This document shows positions 52,548 through 61,313 of a stretch of DNA of 64,000 nucleotides, piece by piece (the stretch's first letter is position 1; every line of letters starts with the position of its first letter). The position numbers and the translations under genes were made by a program. Under the pieces are notes generated by a model that did no database searches, had not been told where the DNA came from, and worked only from the letters and a program-made list of their open reading frames with translations. The stretch covers positions 19,805-83,804 of the forward strand of contig NZ_JBEPTK010000018.1 of assembly GCF_040549485.1 (NCBI RefSeq), in the 5' to 3' direction. The stretch is from Constrictibacter sp. MBR-5. GTDB taxonomy: Bacteria > Pseudomonadota > Alphaproteobacteria > JAJUGE01.

Positions 52548-53953
52548 CCGACCTGGCGCCTTTCCGGTTCCGCAACGTCGGCAACAGCCTGCTGCTGACA
52601 AACGAGCTCGGCGATTTCGGCTTCTTCGACGAAAATGTTCTAGACCGTTTATTTTCTGACACGCTGCAGAAAGACGAACGGCAGCGCCTGCGCGACCTGT
52701 CGATCACCTTAGATGGAGAGGAGTGGCGGCTCGCCTCCCTGATGCGGCGCGCACGGCAACGTTACGGTGCCCCACAGGAGCGTCTCTCATATCTGATCAT
52801 TGTTCCGACCCTACGCTGCGACCTCGCCTGCAGCTATTGCCAAGTCTCCCGCGCGGCCATCGACGCCCGGGGCTTCGATTGGACAGAACAGCATCTGGCC
52901 CAGTTCGAACGGTTCCTCGATCGCTGCTCGGGCACACGGTTGAAGGTCGAGTTCCAGGGTGGTGAGCCGACACTCAGGCCCGACTTGATCCAGCGGGTCA
53001 TCGACATATGCGGCGCCAAGTTTCCTAACACGGAATTCGCGATCTGCACCAACCTGACCCGGATTCCGGCCGAGATGGAGCCGATCCTGGCGAGACCAGA
53101 TGTGGTGATAAGCACGTCGATCGATGGCCCTCTTAGCGCGATGACAGCCAACCGAACCGGCGAAGACAGTACCTCTGCAGCGGTGTTCAATAACTTCCAG
53201 CGCATCCTCGACACATACGGGCCGAAGAAGATTTCCGCGCTACCGACGGTGACGGAAGCCATGATAGCCCACCCCAAAGAGCTGGTCGATTGCTACCAAG
53301 CGCTCGGCTTTCAGAGCATCTTCCTACGACCGGTCAATTATGTCGGATTTGCGCGCAAGCGGCATGGCGATCTGAGTCTTGACTATGGACGCTGGGATCG
53401 ATTCTATCGCGAGGCGCTCGACCACATTGTCGCCCTAAACCGAGATGGATATTTCGAGGAATTCTACCTATCGCTGCTCGTGCGGGCGGTCTTCGGTGGC
53501 CTTGAGCATGGGTATGTCGATCTCCGCTCGCCCAGCCGCTACGCTACCGACTACTGCGTGATCGATTATGATGGCACGCTCTATCCGACCGACGAAGCGC
53601 GCATGCTTTCGCGCACCCGCTCGATCGACCTCAGCATCGGCACTCTTGCTAACGGGTTTGACCCGGAGAAGCTGAATCTCCTGAATATGCACGCAGTCAA
53701 CCAGGTCCATCCCGACTGCACGCACTGCGCCTACATGCCTTTCTGCGGTATCGACGTGATCGACGACATCTCGCGCTACGGCCGAAGTGATCTGCCCAAA
53801 CAGGACACGTGGTTTTGCCGGAGGCAGATGTCCCTGTTCGATCTGATTTTCGAGAAGGTCGCGCAGCGCGACATGGCGTACCTCCAGATGTTCCTAAAGT
53901 GGATCTACCGCCGCGCCGATCCGCCCCCAACATACGAGCTCTTCTATGATTGA
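52544..53953 (+). CDS. hxsB: His-Xaa-Ser system radical SAM maturase HxsB
   Basis: This 469-residue radical SAM enzyme has the CxxxCxxC motif TLRCDLACSYCQ (Cys92, Cys96, Cys99) and the following GGEPTLRPDLIQ motif. A C-terminal SPASM/twitch-like cysteine region (HPDCTHCAYMPFCGIDVID, then TWFCRRQM) probably binds auxiliary iron-sulphur clusters. The N-terminal 80 residues (FRFRNVGNSLLLTNELGDFG) are typical of HxsB, where they may contact HxsD or the substrate. The GTG start at 52544 overlaps the hxsD stop. The expected reaction is a radical modification of the His-Xaa-Ser segment of HxsA; the chemistry has not been established. Confidence 0.88.
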   Translation: MTDLAPFRFRNVGNSLLLTNELGDFGFFDENVLDRLFSDTLQKDERQRLRDLSITLDGEEWRLASLMRRARQRYGAPQERLSYLIIVPTLRCDLACSYCQVSRAAIDARGFDWTEQHLAQFERFLDRCSGTRLKVEFQGGEPTLRPDLIQRVIDICGAKFPNTEFAICTNLTRIPAEMEPILARPDVVISTSIDGPLSAMTANRTGEDSTSAAVFNNFQRILDTYGPKKISALPTVTEAMIAHPKELVDCYQALGFQSIFLRPVNYVGFARKRHGDLSLDYGRWDRFYREALDHIVALNRDGYFEEFYLSLLVRAVFGGLEHGYVDLRSPSRYATDYCVIDYDGTLYPTDEARMLSRTRSIDLSIGTLANGFDPEKLNLLNMHAVNQVHPDCTHCAYMPFCGIDVIDDISRYGRSDLPKQDTWFCRRQMSLFDLIFEKVAQRDMAYLQMFLKWIYRRADPPPTYELFYD

Positions 53954-55070
53954 GCTCACCTTCAAGGCGCAGTTCGACACGCCATCGCCGCCATTCGTCG
54001 CCAAGGTCCGAGTGCATTCGGGAGCCCAGTCTACCAATCCGAGCGCTCAGGAGGCTCTCGCAGCGCCAGCTGGCGACGGGACGTATCGCTGTCGGGCAAT
54101 TCAAGGCGCGTTCTCGCTGCGCGTGCCCCCAGGCGACGCGATCGATGGGGACGTCTTGCTCTGCGTGCCGACCCGCAAGGTGGCGCATCGTCTCTTTCGG
54201 CGCGCCAGCCGCCATAACACTCTGCTCCTGACCGAGCGCTGCGACCAGCTCTGCCTGATGTGCAGCCAGCCACCGAAGCACAGCGACGACGACTGGCGCT
54301 TCCCCTACTTCGAACAGGCGCTCTCACTATGCGACACCGGCACCTTGGTCGGCATTTCCGGCGGGGAGCCGACACTCTACCTCGATTCCCTGATCGACAT
54401 GCTGAGTCGGGCTTCAGAGAAGCGGCCCGACCTGCGCTTTCACGTCCTCAGCAACGCGCAGCATTTCAGCAGGGAGAAGATCGCCCGGGTCCGGGCGCTG
54501 CACGAGGCTACTAACACCACTTGGGGCATCCCGCTCTACAGCCACCGCCCTGCGACGCATGACGAGATCGTCGGTAAGCCCGGTGCATTCGAGCGACTCC
54601 TTGAGAACATATTTCTACTCGGCAGCGTCGGCGCCAAGATCGAGCTGCGGACGGTTATCACCGCGCTGAACATGCTCGACTTGCCCCACTTGGCTGGATT
54701 TGTGGCGAAGACCATCCCCTTTATCGGCCATTGGGCGATCATGGGCATGGAGCCGATCGGGTATGCGCGCGCGCAATGGGACAGGTTGTTCTTCGACCAT
54801 TCGATCTTCTCGCAGCCGCTGACGAATGCCCTGGAGATCGCCGGCCTTAAAGGCGTGCCCTGCCATCTCTACAACGTGCCACGCTGCACTGTGCCTGAGC
54901 GGTACCGCAACCGCTGCGTGGACAGCATCTCCGACTGGAAGAAGAAATACCTCCCGGAATGCGCGGACTGCGGCGAGCGAAACGCCTGCTCTGGCTTTTT
55001 CGAATGGTATAGTGAAAAATCCCGATGGGCGAGAATCGCACCCATCGCGAGCTACGGGGGGAAGTCATGA
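53946..55070 (+). CDS. hxsC: His-Xaa-Ser system radical SAM maturase HxsC
   Basis: This 374-residue second radical SAM protein has LLLTERCDQLCLMCSQPPK (Cys99, Cys103, Cys106), ISGGEPTLYLDSLIDML, and a C-terminal cysteine group (PRCTVPERYRNRCVD, then LPECADCGERNACSGFFEWY) that may bind a further cluster. It has its own N-terminal domain of about 90 residues with little similarity to HxsB. Two different radical SAM enzymes acting on one small protein are the hallmark of this system. The start overlaps hxsB by eight bases and the stop overlaps hxsA as ATGA. Confidence 0.88.
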   Translation: MIELTFKAQFDTPSPPFVAKVRVHSGAQSTNPSAQEALAAPAGDGTYRCRAIQGAFSLRVPPGDAIDGDVLLCVPTRKVAHRLFRRASRHNTLLLTERCDQLCLMCSQPPKHSDDDWRFPYFEQALSLCDTGTLVGISGGEPTLYLDSLIDMLSRASEKRPDLRFHVLSNAQHFSREKIARVRALHEATNTTWGIPLYSHRPATHDEIVGKPGAFERLLENIFLLGSVGAKIELRTVITALNMLDLPHLAGFVAKTIPFIGHWAIMGMEPIGYARAQWDRLFFDHSIFSQPLTNALEIAGLKGVPCHLYNVPRCTVPERYRNRCVDSISDWKKKYLPECADCGERNACSGFFEWYSEKSRWARIAPIASYGGKS

Positions 55071-55621
55071 AAAGGAGCTTGTTCGCGGTGCCGTCGCTGC
55101 TGGCAGCTGGGTTGATGCCCTTCTCGACGCAGGCTGACGGTGCGACCAAGGCTGACGAGGCGAAAAATACGCTGCTGGATAACCTAAAGGGCATCGTCAC
55201 CGGCATCGACCAGTCGCATACCTTTACCCTCGCACAGCATCGGTCTCATGCGAGCCATTCTTCGCACGGCAGCCATCGCTCTTCGGGTTTTCGCATCCCG
55301 ACGGTTGAACCCAGCACAACCCTCGCGTCGGTAAGCTCCCGGAACGACGAGAGCACGCCGCCCAATTCCGTCCTGCCAAGTAGCCCTGCGATCACGCGCA
55401 AGCTGAAGATATTACCAGGGAATTCTGGCAAATTCTATGAGTTGGTCCAGCGCTCGCAATTGGCGCTGCTGGCCAAAGGCTACGACGTCGGAATTGTCGA
55501 CGGCGAGATCCACGCGAGGACGGTGGCCGCGCTCTACCGCTATCAAGCCGACCACGGGATGGTCCCGTCCGGAAAGCTTACTAACGAGACCCTCGCTTCT
55601 CTTAGCATCGTGGCCCAGTGA
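55067..55621 (+). CDS. hxsA: His-Xaa-Ser repeat protein HxsA, exported precursor with peptidoglycan-binding domain
   Basis: This 184-residue protein has a signal peptide (MKRSLFAVPSLLAAGLMPFS, cleavage probably near STQADG). Then, at residues 58-72, five tandem His-Xaa-Ser units read HRS-HAS-HSS-HGS-HRS. A Ser/Pro-rich linker follows, and a C-terminal peptidoglycan-binding-1-like domain (residues about 118-182: KFYELVQRSQLALLAKGYDV, then DGEIHARTVAALYRYQADHG). The repeats are the presumed site modified by HxsB and HxsC before export. The mature protein would be anchored in the periplasm near the wall. The ATG at 55067 follows GGGGGAAGTC. It is the defining gene of the system. Confidence 0.92.
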   Translation: MKRSLFAVPSLLAAGLMPFSTQADGATKADEAKNTLLDNLKGIVTGIDQSHTFTLAQHRSHASHSSHGSHRSSGFRIPTVEPSTTLASVSSRNDESTPPNSVLPSSPAITRKLKILPGNSGKFYELVQRSQLALLAKGYDVGIVDGEIHARTVAALYRYQADHGMVPSGKLTNETLASLSIVAQ

Positions 55622-56001
55622 AGCACATCCTGGTCATTGGCAACCTGCTCGCCATCGGCCTAGTCATCGCCTTCGTCGCATGGACTTTCGGTGCACCTGC
55701 AGTCGCAAGGTCGCTCTGGGGTGCCGATTATAAGGCGCTGATGTTCAAGTGTGACCACGTGATGCGCGAGCACTACATCGCCAAGCGGGCGGTCGAGCAT
55801 AATCCGACTGCACAGACTGTGCGGAATCTCCATGCAACCGAACTGGGCCTACTGGACTGTCACGCCTACGACCGCCTGCGGAAGCGCATGCTGGTCTGGG
55901 GAGTGACGGACGAACAGCTCTCGCTGATAGGGCTCGAAGCCCTCGAAGAGAAGAAGTATGAACTCCGCCGGTTCGTTGAGATCCACGAAATCCGCTATTA
56001 G
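55618..56001 (+). CDS. Small membrane-anchored Hxs-associated protein (TIGR03982-like)
   Basis: This 127-residue protein has one N-terminal membrane segment (HILVIGNLLAIGLVIAFVAW) and then a soluble helical domain, LMFKCDHVMREHYIAKRAVE and ELGLLDCHAYDRLRKRMLVW, with two cysteines about 38 residues apart. It overlaps the hxsA stop by four bases. A small protein of this kind accompanies many Hxs loci (modelled as TIGR03982, as I recall). The topology places most of it in the periplasm. It may help deliver or hold the modified HxsA. Confidence 0.75.
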   Translation: MKHILVIGNLLAIGLVIAFVAWTFGAPAVARSLWGADYKALMFKCDHVMREHYIAKRAVEHNPTAQTVRNLHATELGLLDCHAYDRLRKRMLVWGVTDEQLSLIGLEALEEKKYELRRFVEIHEIRY

Positions 56002-57196
56002 AGCTGCCGGCTTCGCAGCTGCCCTCTTGCTGGCCTCGGCCAGTCTCGCCGCGCCGTTCGAGGACATCGTGCGAAAGGCCGCGCGCGACAATGGGTTCGC
56101 CCCTGCCAAGACCACTCATGTTTCCACGGACCCCGCCTTGGTCGCAGCGGGCCGCATATTGTTCGAGTCAAAATCGCTGAGCTTGAACGGTCAGATTGCA
56201 TGCCAAACATGCCATCTCACAGAGTTCGGTTCTGCGGACGGCATCCCGAATGCCGTGGCCGTCGGAGGCGAAGGCAAGGGTACTGCCCGGATCATGACTG
56301 AAGGCGGGATACTGCCTCGCAACACCCTGCCATTTTGGGGTCGCGGAGGCCAGGGCTTCAACGTGTTCTTCTGGGACGGAAAGATTGACTTCTCCGCCGT
56401 AGTTCCGATCAGCCAGTTCGGCGACACGGTTCCGTCCGACGACCCACTCGTCACTGCGGTCCACCTTCCTCCGGTGGAAATTCGGGAGATGCTGGCTGAG
56501 GACGATCTCGTTCGTGCGAACAAGCGCGAGGATATAGGAAGCGCCCAGACCCTCTATCGGGCAATCGCAGCGCAGGTGGCAGAGCGGGAGTCCGAAGCCC
56601 TCGCCAACATCGCCGCAGCCAGAGGGAAGGAACCAGGAGACGTAGAATTTGGCGACATCGCATTAGCCTTGGCGAGCTTCATCCGCGCCGAATTCCGCCT
56701 TCGCCCGACACGCTTCCACAAGTTTGTCTTCTCAGATGGCGATCTTACCGACCAGGAACTGCGGGGTGCGCAGCTCTTCTACGGCAAGGGCAAATGCGCC
56801 AACTGCCATTCCGGCCCGTACATGTCTGACTTCGGGTTCCATGCCATTGCGATGCCGCAGCTTGGATTCGGCAAGAACGGCTTCGGCATCGATTACGGGC
56901 GCTTCAACGTCACCCACGATCCCGAGGATCTTTACAAGTTTCGGACGCCGCCGCTTCTGAACGCCGAGAAAACCGCACCCTACGGGCATAGTGGCTCGAT
57001 GGCGACCTTGGAGGAGGCGATCGTCGCTCACTTCGACCCGTTGCACCAATTCGATCCAGCCTCGCTCACATCCCTCGATCGCCACGAGTTCTTTAAGCGC
57101 TTAGCGGCATCTGCTGACAGCGGCTTGCTCATGGGCTATCTGGATGACGCCGAGGTCGAGGCATTGGTGGGCTTCTTGAAGACCCTGTCGTTCTAG
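55958..57196 (+). CDS. MauG-like dihaem cytochrome c peroxidase-family protein, Hxs-associated
   Basis: This 412-residue exported protein has an N-terminal signal (AAGFAAALLLASASLAA) and two CxxCH haem c sites, ACQTCHL (Cys82-His86) and CANCHSG (Cys280-His284). It shows the MauG/CcpA layout, with FWGRGGQGFNVFFWDGKID between them and TPPLLNAEKTAPYGHSGSMA after. MauG-type enzymes carry out oxidative modification of periplasmic proteins. Its position as the last gene, overlapping the preceding gene by 44 bases, suggests a second, oxidative maturation step on HxsA after export. The final function is unknown. Confidence 0.9.
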   Translation: MNSAGSLRSTKSAIRAAGFAAALLLASASLAAPFEDIVRKAARDNGFAPAKTTHVSTDPALVAAGRILFESKSLSLNGQIACQTCHLTEFGSADGIPNAVAVGGEGKGTARIMTEGGILPRNTLPFWGRGGQGFNVFFWDGKIDFSAVVPISQFGDTVPSDDPLVTAVHLPPVEIREMLAEDDLVRANKREDIGSAQTLYRAIAAQVAERESEALANIAAARGKEPGDVEFGDIALALASFIRAEFRLRPTRFHKFVFSDGDLTDQELRGAQLFYGKGKCANCHSGPYMSDFGFHAIAMPQLGFGKNGFGIDYGRFNVTHDPEDLYKFRTPPLLNAEKTAPYGHSGSMATLEEAIVAHFDPLHQFDPASLTSLDRHEFFKRLAASADSGLLMGYLDDAEVEALVGFLKTLSF

Positions 57197-57319
57197 TAGG
57201 CTGCGGAAATAGAGGCCCTTCCCCGCGCTATCGACTTCCTGCGGGAGGCTTCACGAAGCGGGCGCGGGCTGTCGGCCGGTTTTCCGGCCACTTCCCGGCG
57301 CTTTGGCCGGCTATGGCCA

Positions 57320-57741
57320 GCCAGAAGTGCAAGCACGACTGCCCCATTCCCAGCGCTGCCTCTCCCACTCGACCGGGAACGGCCTGAGCAGCCTGTCGAG
57401 CGTGACCTCCGGCCCCTGCCGCCCGTCGAGGATCGCCTCAACGATGTCCGGCGCCAGCAACGTGAGCCGTAGCACGCGGCTGGCGTAGGACGGGTTGATC
57501 GGTTGATCCGCTCCGCCGCTGCGATCTCCCCGATCGTGGCGTACACGCCCGTCTCCAGCATGCGCCGCCAGCGGTGCGCCCGCGCCAGCGCCTACACCAG
57601 CGCGTTGTCCACCTCTCGCCGCTCCGGCGCCCAGGCGGCACCCTCGGCTGCCACCATCAGCTCGCGCCCGCCGCGCTTCCGGATGGCCAGCGGCACCCGC
57701 ACGGTGAGCGTGCGCCCGTCGGCGGAGAGGGTGGCGCTCAC
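57320..57741 (-). pseudogene. Conserved alphaproteobacterial recombination-associated protein, broken by a stop and a frameshift
   Basis: The minus strand from a GTG at 57741 reads VSATLSADGRTLTVRVPLAI, RKRGGRELMVAAEGAAWAPE and RREVDNALV, then an in-frame TAG. It continues ALARAHRWRRMLETGVYATI and GEIAAAERINRS, then after a frameshift SYASRVLRLTLLAPDIVEAI and LDGRQGPEV. This is a well-known family found next to resolvase-type recombinases, with a helix-turn-helix 'SY.SRVLRLTLLAPDIVE'. Two lesions show it is non-functional. The GTG start overlaps the stop of the small gene upstream. Confidence 0.7.
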
Positions 57742-57878
57742 GCGGGCCGCCGCGTCTGGCGCGCCGCCAGTCCGCCGACCAGATGCTCCAGCCCTTCGAT
57801 CCTCAGCCGGAGGTCGATGCCGTCGAAGCTGACGTCCAGGACACCGGTTCGCGATCGTGGTGGCCGGTCGAAAGCCAT
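57738..57878 (-). CDS. Small hypothetical protein upstream of the broken recombination-associated gene
   Basis: This 46-residue frame reads MAFDRPPRSRTGVLDVSFDG and IDLRLRIEGLEHLVGGLAAR, ending QTRRPA. It begins at an ATG at 57878 and its stop overlaps the next gene as GTGA, which implies genuine translational coupling in the ancestral operon. It overlaps the 3' end of the decayed helicase frame. The function is unknown. Confidence 0.45.
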   Translation of the reverse strand: MAFDRPPRSRTGVLDVSFDGIDLRLRIEGLEHLVGGLAARQTRRPA

Positions 57879-59743
57879 TCTCCGAGCTTCGACCAGCGCC
57901 GCCGTCCCGAGACATTGCGCACCGCGATGGCGACGGCCTTCTTCTGGCCGACCAGCACCACCAGCCGCTTCCCGCGGGTGACCCCGGTATAGAGCAGGTT
58001 TCGCTGCAGCACGGCGTAGTGCTGCGTCAGCACCGGGATGACCACGGCCGGGTATTCCGACCCCTGGCTCTTGTGGATGGTCGCGGCATAGGCGGGGACC
58101 AACGTGTCTAACTCGCCGAAGCCGTAGGTGACGGCGCGGCCGTCGAAGCTGGCCGTGAGTTCACCCGCGTCGGGATCGACGTCGTCGATATAGCCGGTGT
58201 CGCCGTTGTAGACCTCCTTGTCGTAGTCGTTCTCGATCTGCATCACCTTGTCGCCGGGCGCGAAGGTCCAGCCGAAGCGTTCAACCTTGCGCTCGCCGGT
58301 AGGGTTCAGCGCGGCCTGCAGCTCTATGTTGAGCGACCGGGCGCCGGCGCCGCCGCGGTTCATCGGGCACAGCACCTCGATGTCGCGGACGGGATCGAGG
58401 CCGAAGCGCTGCGGGATGCGCCTCTTCACCAGTTCGATGATGCGCAGAACCGCGCTCTCCGGATCGTCGGCGGCTACGAAGTAGAAGTCGCTGTCGCCCG
58501 CAGGCCTGGACAGGTCGGGAATGGAGCCCTGGTTGATCCTGTGCGCGCTGGTGATGATCCGGCTTTGGGCAGCCTGCCGGAAGATCTCGGTCAGCCGGAC
58601 GACGGGCACCGCGCCGACGCGATGATGTCGGCCAGAACCTGACCGGGACCGACGGAGGACAGCTGGTCGATGTCGCCGACGATCAGCACCGCGGCGCGAT
58701 CGGGCACCGCCTTCATCAGCGCCTGCATCAGCAGGACATCGACCATCGAGGTCTCGTCGACGACCAGGAGGTCGCAGTCGAGCGGATGCTCCTCGGTTCG
58801 TTTGAAGCCGCCGCCCTTGGGATCGACCTCCAGCAGTCGGTGGATGGTCCTGGCCTCGAACCCCGTGGCTTCCGTCATCCGCTTCGCCGCACGGCCGGTC
58901 GGGGCGCAGAGCAGCAGTTCGGTGCCCTTCACCGCGAGGATGCGCAGGATAGCATTGACGATAGTGGTCTTGCCGACCCCCGGACCGCCGGTGATGACGA
59001 GGACCTTTGAGAGCAGCGCCAGCCGGATCGCGGCGACCTGGCTCTGCGCGAGCGACAGCCCGGTCTGCTGCTCGATCCACGGAAGGGCCTTGTCGGGGTC
59101 GATCGACGGCCAAGGAAGTTCACCATGCGCCAGCCGCAGGATCCGCTCCTCGGTGACACGTTCGGCCCTGTGCAGCGCGGCCAGGAAAACGCACGGCGTC
59201 TCGCGGACGTGATCGCCGACGACCGTCCCCTCGGCCAGTTCGAGATGCAGCGCGCTCTCGACCAGGTCTGCCGGGACTTTCAGCAGTTCCACGGCGAGGG
59301 GCACCAGGTCCGCGGTCGGCAGGCCGCAATGCCCGTCGTCCATCGCCTCGGCCAGCGCATAGGAGATGCCGGCGCGGACGCGGATCATCGCGGTCGGCTC
59401 GATGCCGAGCCGCATGGCGATCGCATCGGCCGTCTTGAAGCCGATACCGCGGATGTCGCGGGCGAGCCGGTAGGGGTTCTCGCTCATCACCTGGACGGCG
59501 TCGGCGCCGTAGGTCCTGAAGATGCGCACGGCGCGCGCGGTGCCGACGCCGTGGCTGTGCAAGAAGACCATGATCTCCACTCGCCGGGCGAGATGGTCGC
59601 GGCATGGCCGATCACCGTCACGAGATCGCGATGCCCCCTCGCCTTTGCGCGCAGCACGCAGAAGCCATTCTCCTCATTTGGAAGGTGACTCGCTCGACCA
59701 GGCCGGCGAGGACCTCGCGGTCGGTGCCGCCGTCGCCCGTCAA
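57803..59743 (-). pseudogene. RecD2-type ATP-dependent DNA helicase, decayed
   Basis: The minus strand holds most of a RecD2-like helicase: HGVGTARAVRIFRTYGADAV, Walker A VLVITGGPGVGKTTIV, motif II LLVVDETSMVDVLLMQAL, and motif VI region GELDTLVPAYAATIHKSQGS with LLYTGVTRGKRLVVLVG. A TTG start at 59743 overlaps the preceding stop. Three lesions are visible. A base is missing after VERVTFQ (near 59680). About 120 codons are lost between ATISPGEW and EIMVFLHSHG (near 59580). A base is missing at about 58615, changing IIASG-AVPVV to IIASARCPS. It cannot make an intact helicase unless the sequence has errors. Confidence 0.8.
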
Positions 59744-60180
59744 CGTCCGATCCGCGCCGGGTCGGCGACTTCGTCCGCCTCGCCGGTGTCGCCGTGCACC
59801 TCCTCGCGGATCACGCGCTCGGTGATCTCCGAGAGATAGGTGCGGAGCGCGGCATCGAGCTCCTCGAACTCGGGCCACAGCACCGTGTCGATGAAGCTCG
59901 CCGGAGCCCTTACCAGGATGCTTTGGCGGTGCATCCTGCGGTAGCGGTATGGCCGCAATCCATAGCGGCGACAAAGTGCCATGAACAGCTGGCGGGACCA
60001 CGGGTCGGGCAGGCTGAACTTGACCTCGTCGACGGCTTCCTTCTGGCGGGACCGCTCGAGGCGTTCGCGAATCCGTCCCGCCGCGGCGCCCGCGGCCGAC
60101 TTCTCGCCGGGGGTGGCAGCACCGGCGAACAACGCTTCGATTTTGCGGAGCTTCTCCCGCAGTTCCTGCTCAGCGGTCAT
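59740..60180 (-). CDS. DUF2786 domain-containing protein
   Basis: This 146-residue protein starts MTAEQELREKLRKIEALFAG and AATPGEKSAAGAAAGRIRER, the DUF2786 helical pattern ('KL.KI.aLl..A....E...A...a..l'). A second part (SLPDPWSRQLFMALCRRYGL, then RPYRYRRMHRQSILV) is typical of its plasmid- or phage-associated forms. The ATG at 60180 follows GGAGCATGACGG. Its stop overlaps the TTG start of the decayed helicase, so the two were once co-translated. The function is unknown; mobile-element association is common. Confidence 0.75.
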   Translation of the reverse strand: MTAEQELREKLRKIEALFAGAATPGEKSAAGAAAGRIRERLERSRQKEAVDEVKFSLPDPWSRQLFMALCRRYGLRPYRYRRMHRQSILVRAPASFIDTVLWPEFEELDAALRTYLSEITERVIREEVHGDTGEADEVADPARIGR

Positions 60181-60232
60181 TCCGTCATGCTCCATGTGCC
60201 GCCGACGGCTTGCAACCGGCACACCATCACGA

Positions 60233-60913
60233 TCACCGACCCGATCTACGCCACCCCGCCTGCCGGGCCTCCTCCTCAGAGCAGAACCAGCGCTCGCCCT
60301 CGCCCTCGTCGATCCGTGTCCGGGCGTAGGAGTGCTCTGCCGGCGAATGGTAGATCCTGTCGCCGCGCCGATTAATGTTGCCCTTGATGTCGCAGCCGGT
60401 ACGGCGGGCATCCCTCGGCGGCCGGGTTTCTACGACGCGTTGGCCACGCCGCCATTCCCACGGCATCACGAACGCGCCCGACCAGATGTTGCTGCTGGCT
60501 GCCTTCGCCGTCACCTCCAGGCCGGCATAGTCCCTGGAGTAGCTGGTGTAGGCCACGGCCCACCCTTCGGCGACCATCCAGGCGTTGATGTCGCCGCCTT
60601 CCTCGGTGCATACCGCGACCATGCGCCCGTAGCGATCGGTGTCGGTGCGCCGGCACGTCACAGACGAGCGTCCGATCCGGTCGGACAGGGCAAGCGATGC
60701 CTGCTGGCCGCAACGCCAAGTCTTTCCGGAGGGTCGCTCGCACAGCTGTGCGCTCTCCGGCGCGTCGATGCCGTGCAGGCGGACGCGCGTGCCATGGATC
60801 TCAAGTGTGTCGCCGTCGATGACGCTGGCGACGCCGGAGAGTCGCTCCTGCGCAACGACCTGTCCGGCTGAGACCATCAGCATCACGCCCAGCGCCATCG
60901 CATGCAGCATCAT
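60233..60913 (-). CDS. Exported thermonuclease-family (SNase-like) protein
   Basis: This protein of about 226 residues has a signal peptide (MMLHAMALGVMLMVSAGQVV, cleavage near AQE) and a staphylococcal nuclease domain: VASVIDGDTLEIHGTRVRLH, GIDAPESAQ and TDTDRYGRMVAVC, with aspartates and arginines at the expected positions (the 'D.R.G' segment is DRYGR). A C-terminal Cys-containing region (RTGCDIKGNINRRGDRIYHS, then ERWFCSEEEARQAGWRRSGR) resembles the Excalibur-like tails of such proteins. ATG 60913 follows GCCAGGGTGCACCGC. It probably degrades nucleic acids in the periplasm or during DNA transfer. Confidence 0.85.
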   Translation of the reverse strand: MMLHAMALGVMLMVSAGQVVAQERLSGVASVIDGDTLEIHGTRVRLHGIDAPESAQLCERPSGKTWRCGQQASLALSDRIGRSSVTCRRTDTDRYGRMVAVCTEEGGDINAWMVAEGWAVAYTSYSRDYAGLEVTAKAASSNIWSGAFVMPWEWRRGQRVVETRPPRDARRTGCDIKGNINRRGDRIYHSPAEHSYARTRIDEGEGERWFCSEEEARQAGWRRSGR

Positions 60914-60937
60914 GCGGTGCACCCTGGCATCCGCCCG

Positions 60938-61114
60938 TCAGTCCAGCCGACCCGCTGCGGTGTCATCGAGATAGAACTCTTCCTCGTTGATCGTCTGACG
61001 GAGCTTGGACGCAATGCGCTCGCACTCGACCTCGCCTTTGCCGGTCACGTCGACCCGGTGCACCACCTCGCCACTACTGCGGTCGATTACCTGGATCTCC
61101 CGGTGGTCCGTCAT
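60938..61114 (-). CDS. Small hypothetical protein
   Basis: This 58-residue frame reads MTDHREIQVIDRSSGEVVHR, VDVTGKGEVECERIASKLRQ and TINEEEFYLDDTAAGRLD. Codon use is protein-like. It lies 25 bases upstream of the thermonuclease gene, so the two may be co-transcribed. Its beta-rich start and helical end suggest a small folded protein. It is not recognised. Confidence 0.5.
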   Translation of the reverse strand: MTDHREIQVIDRSSGEVVHRVDVTGKGEVECERIASKLRQTINEEEFYLDDTAAGRLD

Positions 61115-61154
61115 GACTGCCTGCCCATCCCGCTTCTCCTAGACCACAGGTCCC

Positions 61155-61189
61155 GCAGCAGCAACCTGCCCCCGGTTCGTTGCTGCTGC
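61155..61189. other. Perfect hairpin upstream of the small gene
   Basis: GCAGCAGCAAC (61155-61165) pairs with GTTGCTGCTGC (61179-61189) around a 13-base loop. There is no T-run, so it is not a clear terminator. It could be a protein-binding inverted repeat in the promoter region of the minus-strand genes. Confidence 0.45.
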
Positions 61190-61313
61190 TCGTGCCATGA
61201 TCAGCGACGCTGCAAAACGCCCAGCCACGCACCTGTATAGGAACACATTAAGAACATTTGGTGCAAGGACGGCCGGCCTTCACGCCTTCCGACCGGCGGT
61301 CTGGAGGATGGCG

